Shown: in pieces, positions 53,112-60,923 of the stretch
Layout of the letters: the number at the start of each line of letters is the position of its first letter
How positions within the stretch are numbered: the stretch's first letter is position 1
Source of the DNA: Bryobacterales bacterium
Lineage (GTDB): Bacteria; Acidobacteriota; Terriglobia; Bryobacterales; Bryobacteraceae
Direction: 5' to 3'
Length of the DNA stretch: 64,000 bases
Assembly: GCA_020852175.1 (NCBI GenBank)
Contig: JADZBH010000009.1
Coordinates: 1-64,000, forward strand
The notes under the pieces: generated by a model
What the model was told of the DNA's origin: nothing
The model's database searches: none
The model's input: only the letters and a program-made list of their open reading frames with translations
Position numbers and translations under genes: made by a program

Positions 53112-54142
53112 ATCCGCCGGACAGACCGCACGGGCATTCGCACGGCCCCTGGCGCGGGCTGAGCCATGGCCACTCGCACGGGTTGCCGTCGATTTCCCTG
53201 CCCCGTTTGAATTGGAACTGGCTGCGCGAGGGCGGACGGCGGCGGTGGCTCGCGGCGGCGCTGGCCGTGTGGGTGTTGAGCGGTCTCTACATCGTGAGCG
53301 CCGACCAGCAGGCCGTGGTGACGCGCTTTGGCGCGGTGGTGGAGGCGCGCGTGATGCCGGGCATTCACTATGCCCTGCCCTGGCCAGTGGACTCGGTGAC
53401 GAAGCTGAAGGTCCGGCAGTACCAGCGTGCCGTGATCGGCGGCGAGGCGCCGGATGCGGTTCTGGGCCGGTTGCAGCCGCTGGCCTCGCAGTTCCTGACG
53501 GGCGACCAGAATATTCTTCATTTGCGCGTGGTGGCGCAGTACTCGGTGGCCGTCCCCGCCGACTATCTGTACCGCAGCGCCGCCGTGGCGCAGTTGACCG
53601 GCGCCGCCGTGGAAAGCGAACTGGCGCGGCGCGTGGCGCGGCGCACGGTGGATAGCGTGCTGACGACGGAGAAGGCGGCGATTCAGGAGGAGGTGCGCGC
53701 GGGCGCGCAGAAGGTGCTGAACGGCTACGCGGCGGGCGTGCAACTGGCGAGCGTGAATATCGAGAGCGCCACGCCTCCGCCCGAGGCGGCCGATGCCTTC
53801 CGCGACGTGGCCAGCGCGCGCGCCGACTCGGCCCGCATCGTGAACGAAGCGCAGGGTTACGCGAACGATGTCATTCCCAAGGCGCGCGGCGAGGCGCGGC
53901 AACTGCTGGAAGCGGCGGCGGCATACCGGTTGCGGAAAGCGAACGAGGCCGCCGGCGACGCGGCGCGCTTCTCGCAGGTGGCCGCCGAGTATGGCCGTGC
54001 GCCCGAGGTGAACGGGCGGCGTCTTTATGCCGAAGCCATGGAGGAGATTCTGCCCCGCATCCGGAAACTGATTGTCGACAGCCGCGGCAATCTGGATTTG
54101 ACGATCATCCGCAACTCCGATGAGCGCAAGACCAAACCGTAA
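53108..54142 (+). CDS. HflK-like SPFH protein with a His-rich N-terminus
   Basis: A 344-residue protein. The N-terminus has two copies of HGHSHG (residues 9-14 and 21-26 approximately), six histidines plus others in under 20 residues. A helix follows (WLAAALAVWVLSGLYIVSA, about 48-66), then SPFH (QQAVVTRFGAVVEARVMPG; PPEAADAFRDVASARADSARIVNEAQGYAN) and an HflK-type tail (RRLYAEAMEEILPRI). Canonical HflK has a Gly-rich cytoplasmic N-tail, so a His-rich tail is odd; it resembles the metal-binding stretches of CDF and ZIP transporters. GTG start overlaps the HflC stop (GTGA). Confidence 0.92.
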   Translation: MNPPDRPHGHSHGPWRGLSHGHSHGLPSISLPRLNWNWLREGGRRRWLAAALAVWVLSGLYIVSADQQAVVTRFGAVVEARVMPGIHYALPWPVDSVTKLKVRQYQRAVIGGEAPDAVLGRLQPLASQFLTGDQNILHLRVVAQYSVAVPADYLYRSAAVAQLTGAAVESELARRVARRTVDSVLTTEKAAIQEEVRAGAQKVLNGYAAGVQLASVNIESATPPPEAADAFRDVASARADSARIVNEAQGYANDVIPKARGEARQLLEAAAAYRLRKANEAAGDAARFSQVAAEYGRAPEVNGRRLYAEAMEEILPRIRKLIVDSRGNLDLTIIRNSDERKTKP

Positions 54143-54629
54143 GGCGCAACTGCTCACCGGCGCGTTGATCGCCGCCATCGCCGTGTGGCTGTGGACACGG
54201 CCGCGCGGAGCCGCGCCGGAACCCGCCACCGAAGCTTCCGCGCCTACGCCGGTCCGGCGGGAGCCGTCGCCGCAGGATGCCATCTACGCCATGATCGACG
54301 CGGCGCGCGCCGGCGACGTGAAAACCTACCTGGCCTGCTTCACCGGTGCAATGCGGCCCCGCCTGGAGCAGGCGCTCGCCGAAAGCGGTGAAGCGAAGTT
54401 CGGAGATTATCTGAAACGCACCAATGCGGAGTTGAAAGGAGTGGCCATCGATGAGCCCGCGGCGGTGGGAAACGGCGAGGTGAAGGCGCGCGTGGAATAC
54501 GTCTACGCGGGCCGCAACGAGGTGCAGGTGATGACGGTGCTGCGCACCGGCGCCGGATGGAAGATCGCCCGCCTTGACGAGGCCGAACGCGTGAAGACGC
54601 AGGTCCCCTACGGTACGCCTGTGCGGTAG
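54120..54629 (+). CDS. Membrane-anchored protein of unknown function, probable NTF2/DUF4878-like fold
   Basis: A 169-residue protein with one N-terminal helix (LLTGALIAAIAVWLW), a proline-rich linker and a C-terminal domain of about 110 residues. The pattern DAIYAMIDAARAGDVKTYLACF, then FGDYLKRTNAELKGVAID, VEYVYAGRNEVQVMTVLR and TGAGWKIARLD resembles a cystatin/NTF2-like (lumazine-binding or DUF4878) fold, without catalytic residues that I can name. The ATG lies 23 nt inside the HflK-like gene, so it is coupled to it and is the last gene of the operon. It might be an accessory subunit on the periplasmic face. Family not confirmed. Confidence 0.75.
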   Translation: MSARPNRKAQLLTGALIAAIAVWLWTRPRGAAPEPATEASAPTPVRREPSPQDAIYAMIDAARAGDVKTYLACFTGAMRPRLEQALAESGEAKFGDYLKRTNAELKGVAIDEPAAVGNGEVKARVEYVYAGRNEVQVMTVLRTGAGWKIARLDEAERVKTQVPYGTPVR

Positions 54630-54639
54630 CAGGCGTGGC

Positions 54640-55221
54640 TCAGCCGGCTTGCGGGCGCTTCGTGGCGACGTAAAGATCGCGTGCGCTGACAATGGCGCGG
54701 CGGGCTTCGATCGGGCCTTCCCAACCGTCCATGCGCGTCTTCTTCCCCTCGAGTTCCTTGTAGATGGTGAAGAAGTGCTCGATCTCGCGGCGCACGTGGT
54801 GGAACACCTGGTCCATGGTGTGAATCTGGTCGTAACGCGGATTCCGGTTGGGCACGGCGAGAATTTTCTGGTCGCGCTCGTCCGAGTCGGTCATGTTCAG
54901 GATGCCGACCGGGCGGACTTCAATCATGCAACCGGAAAAGCTGGGCTCCTGCACCAGGGCCAGCACGTCGAGCGGATCGTGATCCTCGGCCAGGGTACCG
55001 GGAATGAAACCGTAATCGCCAGGATAGTGCATGGGCGAATACAGCGCGCGGTCAAGCCGGAAAACGCCGAGCTTGCCATCGTACTCGTATTTGTTCGTGG
55101 AGTTCTTGGGAATCTCCACAATCATGCGGATGATCTCGGGCGAATTGGGGCCCGGATCGAGGTCATAGAGGTTCTCGGACACTTTTTCGAGAGTAGCAGA
55201 GTTGAGCCGGAGCCCGGCCAT
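54640..55221 (-). CDS. ppa: Inorganic pyrophosphatase
   Basis: A 193-residue family I pyrophosphatase. The family signature EDHDPLDVL is intact, preceded by HYPGDYGFIPGT and followed by KILAVPNRNP. It hydrolyses PPi to phosphate, pulling biosynthesis forward. Length is slightly longer than E. coli Ppa. It converges with the SPFH operon; the two stops are 10 nt apart. The divergent gene at 55310 has its own promoter-like box. Confidence 0.95.
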   Translation of the reverse strand: MAGLRLNSATLEKVSENLYDLDPGPNSPEIIRMIVEIPKNSTNKYEYDGKLGVFRLDRALYSPMHYPGDYGFIPGTLAEDHDPLDVLALVQEPSFSGCMIEVRPVGILNMTDSDERDQKILAVPNRNPRYDQIHTMDQVFHHVRREIEHFFTIYKELEGKKTRMDGWEGPIEARRAIVSARDLYVATKRPQAG

Positions 55222-55297
55222 GGCGTGGCTCGCGGTTCGCGCCCAAGCGTCCCGGTATCACCCACCCCGCGTCGGCGGTCGCACATACGTTCGGCGA

Positions 55298-55303
55298 TAA
55301 GAT
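55298..55303 (+). promoter_or_regulatory. -10-like TAAGAT close to a start codon (possible leaderless promoter)
   Basis: TAAGAT ends 6 nt before the ATG at 55310. No ribosome site is visible in between, and no good -35 is seen. Confidence 0.4.
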
Positions 55304-55309
55304 GGTCGC

Positions 55310-55903
55310 ATGCGCACAATCATTTTTATACTTTTTCTCACCCTGACGGCGGGCGCCGCCGCGCAAACCATGCCCATTCCGCACGCGCCTTTCCCGCCGG
55401 CGGTGAAGAGCTATGTGGGGCTGACGGATGAGCAAACGGTCAGGATTCTTCGGCTGAACTCGGAACTCGCGCAGTTCATGACGTCGAAGCTGCGACGGCA
55501 GATTCAGGTGCTGGTCGAGATCGGACAGGAGACGCGGAAGGAGGCGCTGGACGCAACGGCGCTCGGGCTGCGTTACCTGGAGTTGGAAGTGATTCGGCGC
55601 GAACTGGCGGACGAGCGCAAGAAGACGGTGCGCGCCGTTCAGGCGCTGCTCACCGAGCCGCAGAAGGCCAAGGTCGCGGCGCTCGAACAGGCGCTGCGCG
55701 ATCGGTCCACGGCGTGCGCGGCGGTTGCGTTGCAGTTGTTGGAGGAGCCGGAGGCGGCGCCTGCCTCGCGTGTGGCTCTGCCACAGTGGATCGAGACGGA
55801 CCAATTCAGCCAAACCAGCGGCGTAATGCTGGGCGCGTCCGGCGCCTGCCCGCAGGTGCCGGTAGGGGTGATCCTGAGCGGGGACTTCAGCACGCAGCCG
55901 TAG
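55310..55903 (+). CDS. Secreted protein with an LTxxQ-like motif
   Basis: A 197-residue protein with a signal peptide (MRTIIFILFLTLTAGAAA, cut near residue 19). The mature part is helical, with YVGLTDEQTVRILRLNSEL and ALLTEPQKAKVAALEQAL; paired LT-x-x-Q stretches recall Spy/CpxP-type periplasmic chaperones, though the overall match is loose. The last 50 residues are not helical and include one Cys near the end (ASGACPQVP). No function can be assigned. It diverges from ppa and ends 9 nt before the NlpC/P60 gene stop on the other strand. Confidence 0.78.
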   Translation: MRTIIFILFLTLTAGAAAQTMPIPHAPFPPAVKSYVGLTDEQTVRILRLNSELAQFMTSKLRRQIQVLVEIGQETRKEALDATALGLRYLELEVIRRELADERKKTVRAVQALLTEPQKAKVAALEQALRDRSTACAAVALQLLEEPEAAPASRVALPQWIETDQFSQTSGVMLGASGACPQVPVGVILSGDFSTQP

Positions 55904-55912
55904 GCGGCCCGG

Positions 55913-56839
55913 CTAGTCCAAACCGCCATTGCCGTTGTTGGCGCCGGAGGCGGCTTCGTTCTCTTCGCCGTCCTCGCCGTCGCCGGGCACGGCCGTATCG
56001 GGCAGGGATTCAATGGCCGCCGGAGACTGGATGGAAAGCGGTTCGATCAGGTTCTGCGTCAAACGGCGGGCGCCAAGGTAGGCCTTCTTGTAGTAGGAGC
56101 TGTTCAGGGAGGAGATCTTGACGGAACTGCGGCGGTTGGGGGAGTGAATGAAATTACCGTCGCCGGTATAGATGCCCACGTGCCAGCCGCGCCGCGATTT
56201 GAAGAAAACCAGGTCGCCGCGAAGCAGGTCGTCCTTCTCCGCGGGCTGGCCCACCTCGAACTGCTGGCTGGCCGAGCGGGGCAGTTCCAGGTTGCACGAC
56301 CGCCGGTAGACGTGTTGTGTGAAGCCCGAGCAGTCCATGCCGGTTTCCTGCGATGTGCCGCCGCGCCGGTATTTCAGGCCGATGAGCGCGTAGGCCTCCG
56401 ACAGGGCGTGATCCGGACAATCCGTGCACAGCGCCACCGAATCGGGTGCGGTCTCCTTCGTGGCGCAGGAAATGGGGGAGAGCGTGCGCTCGCCGGGGGT
56501 GAACTTCACGGGAACGGCCTGTACCCGCGAACCGCGCCGGCGGGCCGTGCGGCGCTTGGGCGCTATCCGCTTCGGCGTCACTTTCCTGGCGGTAATCTTG
56601 CGGGAGACGGATTTGCCGGTTTTGCTCTTGGCGGCTACGCGCCGGACGGAATTCACTCGTTTGGGAGCGGCTTTTCGCTTTGGAGCAATACGTTTCGCGC
56701 TGATTTTCCGGGCGGCCGGCTTGACGGATCGTTTCGCCGCGGTCTTCTTGGGTGCGGGGCTCTGAACCGCGCTTGGGGCGGCTCGGAGACCTGCCGCCAG
56801 GAGGACAAGCAGGGTCAGGATGAAGGACGTGGTCCGCAT
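55913..56839 (-). CDS. NlpC/P60-family hydrolase with a Lys/Arg-rich linker
   Basis: A 308-residue exported protein. After a signal peptide (MRTTSFILTLLVLLAAGLRA), residues about 30-120 are a low-complexity stretch of K, R, A, P and S that repeats short blocks such as RIAPKR. The NlpC/P60 domain follows (about 150-265), with catalytic Cys in GMDCSGF, His in GWHVGIYTGDG and a second polar residue downstream in FIHSPNRRS. It should cleave peptide bonds in peptidoglycan. The acidic tail GDGEDGEENE contrasts with the basic linker. The linker probably binds anionic cell-wall or surface polymers. Confidence 0.9.
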   Translation of the reverse strand: MRTTSFILTLLVLLAAGLRAAPSAVQSPAPKKTAAKRSVKPAARKISAKRIAPKRKAAPKRVNSVRRVAAKSKTGKSVSRKITARKVTPKRIAPKRRTARRRGSRVQAVPVKFTPGERTLSPISCATKETAPDSVALCTDCPDHALSEAYALIGLKYRRGGTSQETGMDCSGFTQHVYRRSCNLELPRSASQQFEVGQPAEKDDLLRGDLVFFKSRRGWHVGIYTGDGNFIHSPNRRSSVKISSLNSSYYKKAYLGARRLTQNLIEPLSIQSPAAIESLPDTAVPGDGEDGEENEAASGANNGNGGLD

Positions 56840-56995
56840 CGTGACGGTTCCGTTAGAGTACCCCGGTATGGGGCGGCTTGTCTAGTGCAAAATACCCAGA
56901 ACTTTTCGCACACCGCGTAGACCGGCAGGGGAAGGATCCGCGCATGAAAGTGGATCGAAATGTATAACTTGGAGTGAACAGGGCGGGCCTCATGG

Positions 56996-57001
56996 TAGTC
57001 T
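56996..57001 (+). promoter_or_regulatory. -10-like TAGTCT close to a start codon (possible leaderless promoter)
   Basis: TAGTCT ends 7 nt before the ATG at 57009. Of the seven sites this is among the weaker matches to TATAAT. Confidence 0.35.
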
Positions 57002-57008
57002 CAAGTCG

Positions 57009-58856
57009 ATGGATCGTCCTGGTTTGGGGGAGATCGCGGCCCTGGTGGTGGTGGGCGCGGCCGGGTTGGGCGGATTTGCCTGGCGAATGCGGCGGGTTCT
57101 GCGCATAGTGCTCACTTCCAAGAAAGATGCCGATTTCCGGCTGGCGCCGTTGGGACGCCGCGTCTGGGAGTTTGTGCGGGACGTGGCGCTACAGGGCAAG
57201 GTGATTCGCGAACGGCCCCTGCCCGGGTTGGCTCATGCCTTCGTTTTCTGGGGTTTCTGCGCCTTCGCGCTGGTGACGCTGAACCATGTCGCCCAAGGGT
57301 TCGGGCTGGAATTGATCGCCCGTCATTCACCGTTCGGCACGGTGTATTTCGGCTTGGCGGCGCTGTTCGCCGTGGCTGTGTCGGTGTCGATCACCGGCCT
57401 GGCTTTGCGCCGGTTCGTGGCGCGTCCGAAATGGCTGGGCGAGGTAAAGGCGGAAAGCGGCGTGATCGCGCTGCTCATTTTGGTCCTGATGGTCACCTAC
57501 CTGCTGGAATACGATCCGTTTGGCGCGGGAACGGGCGGGCGGGCCGTCTGGTGGCTGCACACCCTGTCCTTGGCGGCGTTCCTGCCTTTAATCCCCCACA
57601 CAAAGCACCTGCACCTGGCGTTAAGCCCGGCGACGGTGTTTCTGTCGCGTGGCGGCTTCAGCCGGATTCCTCCCCTGCAGGGCGACGACGATTTCGGACT
57701 GGACACGGGCAAGGACGTGACGCAACTGGCCGCGCTGCAAGCCTACACCTGCGTGGAGTGCGGACGCTGCACGGAGCACTGCCCGGCGGCGAACACGGGA
57801 AAGCTGCTGAATCCAAAGGAGATTATTCTCGGGTTGCGCGGCTATCTGAACGAACATGGTGCGGCGGCCGAGGCTCCTCTGTTGGGTGTGCATTTGCAGC
57901 AGGAGGCGGTGTTTCAGTGCACCACATGCGGGGCCTGCGAGTACCAATGCCCCGTTGGCGTGGAGCACCTGCCGGTGATCGTCGGACTGCGCCGCGGCAG
58001 CGTGAATACGGGCAAGTGGGAGGACACCCACGGAACCAGGTTGTTCTTGAACCTGGAGCGCAACAGCAACCCGTTGGGCCTGCCCGCCAGCCAGCGGGAC
58101 CAGTTCATCGCCAAGGCGGGACTGCCCGTGTACGACGGTTCGCAGGAGTACCTGCTGTGGCTGGGCTGCATGGGCTCCTACGATCCCCGTGGACGCCAGA
58201 TCGTGGAGTCTCTGGCGCGCGTGCTGCGGCATCTGGGGGTAAGCTTCGGCGTGTTGAAGAAGGAGCGCTGCACGGGCGATTCCGCGCGGCGCCTGGGAAA
58301 CGATCTGCTGTTCGGCGACCTGGCGCAGCAGAATCTGACGGCCATGGAGCAGGCTGGCGTGAAGAAGATCCTCTCCATTTGTCCGCATTGCGTGCGAACG
58401 ATGAAGGAGGACTGGCGCGAGGTAGGCGCACCGGCGTTCGCCGTGGAGCACCACAGCGAGTTTCTGGCGCGGCACGCGGCGAAACTGCCAGGCGAGCCGG
58501 GCGCCGAAAAAGTGGTGCTGCACGACCCGTGCTACCTGGGCCGGTATCAGGGCGTCTACGAGGCGCCGCGCACCGTGGCGGGCCTGGCGGGCAGCCTGGT
58601 GGAGGCGGACCTCAGCCGCGAACGTAGCTTCTGTTGTGGCGCGGGTGGCGGCCTGGTCTTCCTGGGCGAAGAAACGGGCAAGCGCATCAACGTGGAGCGG
58701 GCCGAACAGTTGGCGGCGACGGGTGCGGACGTGGTGGCGGCGGCCTGCCCGTTCTGCAACACGATGTTCCGCGACGCCCTGGCCACCGGCGGCATCGCCA
58801 ACGCACCGCGGCTGGTGGATATCGCCGAGATCGCGGCTGCGCGTCTGCCGCGGTAG
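57009..58856 (+). CDS. Membrane (Fe-S) oxidoreductase, EtfD/HdrD-like
   Basis: A 615-residue protein. The first ~220 residues carry about five hydrophobic helices (first at IAALVVVGAAGLGGFAW), likely binding heme b like NarI-type domains. Two [4Fe-4S] sites follow: TCVECGRCTEHCP and CTTCGACEYQCP. Two CCG cysteine-rich domains close the protein (HDPCYLGR, FCCGAGGG, ACPFCNTMF and others). This arrangement is typical of menaquinone-linked partners of electron-transfer flavoprotein, or heterodisulfide-reductase-like proteins. No etfAB lies here. It likely passes electrons to quinone. Start ATG has a -10-like box 7 nt away. Confidence 0.9.
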   Translation: MDRPGLGEIAALVVVGAAGLGGFAWRMRRVLRIVLTSKKDADFRLAPLGRRVWEFVRDVALQGKVIRERPLPGLAHAFVFWGFCAFALVTLNHVAQGFGLELIARHSPFGTVYFGLAALFAVAVSVSITGLALRRFVARPKWLGEVKAESGVIALLILVLMVTYLLEYDPFGAGTGGRAVWWLHTLSLAAFLPLIPHTKHLHLALSPATVFLSRGGFSRIPPLQGDDDFGLDTGKDVTQLAALQAYTCVECGRCTEHCPAANTGKLLNPKEIILGLRGYLNEHGAAAEAPLLGVHLQQEAVFQCTTCGACEYQCPVGVEHLPVIVGLRRGSVNTGKWEDTHGTRLFLNLERNSNPLGLPASQRDQFIAKAGLPVYDGSQEYLLWLGCMGSYDPRGRQIVESLARVLRHLGVSFGVLKKERCTGDSARRLGNDLLFGDLAQQNLTAMEQAGVKKILSICPHCVRTMKEDWREVGAPAFAVEHHSEFLARHAAKLPGEPGAEKVVLHDPCYLGRYQGVYEAPRTVAGLAGSLVEADLSRERSFCCGAGGGLVFLGEETGKRINVERAEQLAATGADVVAAACPFCNTMFRDALATGGIANAPRLVDIAEIAAARLPR

Positions 58857-58869
58857 GCGAAGCGCCCGT

Positions 58870-60786
58870 TTATCTGTAGAAGGGCTGCCAGGTGATCCAG
58901 CGCGGCCCGTAATGGGGCTCGGGCCGGCCCGCTTCCAGCGCGCCGAGGTCCGGGGCGCGGCCTGTGAAATTGTCATTGACAGTGGGCAGCAAGACGCCTG
59001 CGTCCACGGCCTTCGAACCCGGCTTCAGCCGGAAATTCAGGTCCATCGCGTGATACACCAGGTAGCGTTTGGCCGGGGCGGGATCGTCGGGAACAAGATT
59101 CTCGAAAGCGTCGTAGTCGAGTTCCACGCCGTGAGCCTCCTGGCCCGTGGCCTTCTGAAATTCGGCCAGCGTGGCGAAATGCCGAGGGGCGGTTTGGCCG
59201 GGAGCGATCCAGGTGTACTGCGCCCGCTCGCCGCGATTGGGGCGGAAGCCGTTATAGTCGCTCGAATAGTCGTTGGTGGCGTTGCCCCAGGTCATGACGC
59301 CCCGGCCGGGCGTGCCGCGGCCGAGGAACAGGTTGTTGCGGAAATGCATGTTGGCGTAAGGGCCCGCGGCGGTCTGTTCGCCGATCATCGTGTTGTGATA
59401 AGCGAGGATGCCTGCCGGTTCGGCGCTGAGTTTGAACGCGCTGCCGCCCGGCACGTGGTAAAGAATATTGCGGAAGAAGTAGACCGGCCCGCCAAAGACG
59501 GGTTGTGAACTGTAGCCGTTGTGCGCCGCGTTCACGCCCCGGTTCCCGTAGACGCGAATGTTGTGCACGCCGCCGTCGGATTCGATGAAGTCATCGCCGG
59601 TCAGGTGAATGTCGTTGTTGTAGATGTCGATGGCGGAGGCCTGGCGCTCCACATCGTCCTCGGGCGGGCCATAGGTGGAGACGCAAATGCCGTCGTGGAA
59701 GTAGGCGATCGCGTTATGCGCGATCACGTGGCCTGGGCCGTAGACCTTGACGGCGAAGAAACTGCGGACATGGTGGGAAGGATAGATGCCGGCGGCCCGC
59801 GAACCGGCCTGGTTCCAGCCGATCAGGCGCATCTGATCGTCACGGCCGAGAAACAGGTTGTGGGCGATGTAGAAGTCACGCGAACCGGCATATTCGGTCC
59901 AGACGCCCACGCCAATGTCTTCAAAGCGGCAGTCGCGGATGGTGAGGTTTTGCGCGCCCATCACCTCCTTTTCGCCGGCGAAGAAGGCGACTTCGGTGTT
60001 GCGGAAGGTGAGACCTTCGAAAATGTGATGCGCGCTGGCCATCACCTCGAACAGGCGTGCGTTACCGCCGCCGTCGAAGATGGCCTCGCCGTCGCCCGCG
60101 CCTTTGATCGTGATGGGCCTTTCCGCCGTGCCTCTCAGCGAGAGGGACCATGTGCCAGTGAACGGAGCGCTGAGTGGATCGACATAGTTAAGACGCTCGG
60201 GCCGGTAGAGTCCGGCGTGAACCAGGATGGTGTCTCCCGGTTGGGCCTTGCGCATGCGGACGGCGGTCCAGTCGCCCCGGCCCTCGCCATAGTAGGCGGC
60301 CTTCAGTCCGATGTAGCTGGGTTCCTGCTTCGGGCCTTCGTGATCGGCCGGGTAGACGTGGAGGGTGCGGCCCCCGGCGAAGGGCCGGGGCTCGGCGCGC
60401 GTGGTGACGGTGACACGCTGGCTGGCCGTGCCGCTGATGCCGTCCGGATCGCGCATGGTGAACTCGCACTCATAGGCCGTAGCGGGTTCCAGGTCGAGGA
60501 TACTGCCGGCGAAACCGTGAGGAACGGTATAGGTCATGGCTTCGCGGTCGCGGTGCGGGCGTTCTCCGCCGATGCGGAGCAGGGGCAGCGCCGGACGCCA
60601 CGCCGGGGTTCCCGCCTTGCGGAACCGGACCTCGACGGCGGCATTGCGGTTGGCGTCGCCCGCGATGGCCCATTCAAAGCCGAGGTTGTGCAGCGTCGGG
60701 TGTTCGACGTGAAAGCGGCCGGGCGTAACGGCATTCTGCGCGGCAAGCGAGACGGCGAAAAGCAGGAGCAACGTAGGAGTGCGCAT
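58870..60786 (-). CDS. Secreted right-handed beta-helix protein (pectate-lyase-like)
   Basis: A 638-residue protein with a signal peptide (MRTPTLLLLFAVSLAAQNA). An early Ig/fibronectin-like part (about 20-130) contains VTTRAEPRPF near its end; a parallel beta-helix follows (about 170-520), seen in runs like FEGLTFRNTEVAFFAG, LTIRDCRFEDIGVGVW and NDIHLTGDDFIESDGGVHN. Such proteins are lyases, hydrolases or adhesins on polysaccharide. I see no catalytic signature that fixes the class. It converges on the Fe-S oxidoreductase gene and is read away from the small sequence described at 60828. Confidence 0.85.
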   Translation of the reverse strand: MRTPTLLLLFAVSLAAQNAVTPGRFHVEHPTLHNLGFEWAIAGDANRNAAVEVRFRKAGTPAWRPALPLLRIGGERPHRDREAMTYTVPHGFAGSILDLEPATAYECEFTMRDPDGISGTASQRVTVTTRAEPRPFAGGRTLHVYPADHEGPKQEPSYIGLKAAYYGEGRGDWTAVRMRKAQPGDTILVHAGLYRPERLNYVDPLSAPFTGTWSLSLRGTAERPITIKGAGDGEAIFDGGGNARLFEVMASAHHIFEGLTFRNTEVAFFAGEKEVMGAQNLTIRDCRFEDIGVGVWTEYAGSRDFYIAHNLFLGRDDQMRLIGWNQAGSRAAGIYPSHHVRSFFAVKVYGPGHVIAHNAIAYFHDGICVSTYGPPEDDVERQASAIDIYNNDIHLTGDDFIESDGGVHNIRVYGNRGVNAAHNGYSSQPVFGGPVYFFRNILYHVPGGSAFKLSAEPAGILAYHNTMIGEQTAAGPYANMHFRNNLFLGRGTPGRGVMTWGNATNDYSSDYNGFRPNRGERAQYTWIAPGQTAPRHFATLAEFQKATGQEAHGVELDYDAFENLVPDDPAPAKRYLVYHAMDLNFRLKPGSKAVDAGVLLPTVNDNFTGRAPDLGALEAGRPEPHYGPRWITWQPFYR

Positions 60787-60827
60787 GGCTGGGTGTTGAC
60801 GATCTTATAGCAGCCGGGGGGGGAAAT

Positions 60828-60923
60828 GGGGCCGGAGTTCGTACGGATTCGACGGCTTGCTAGTGGCTGGATGCAGCCCGGCGGCGACGCTGAGCAGGCA
60901 GCAACGCGGCGGCGTGCGCGGGG
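60828..60923 (+). other. tmRNA-5'-end-like sequence (unconfirmed)
   Basis: In the 137-nt gap between the beta-helix and amidase genes, an 11-nt GGATTCGACGG (60845-60855) matches the strongly conserved sequence near the 5' end of tmRNA, and GGGGCC lies 17 nt before it, against 12 nt in E. coli. I find neither a tag ORF nor a 3' acceptor with CCA before the amidase gene, so this is not a complete tmRNA. It may be a remnant or chance. Confidence 0.2.
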
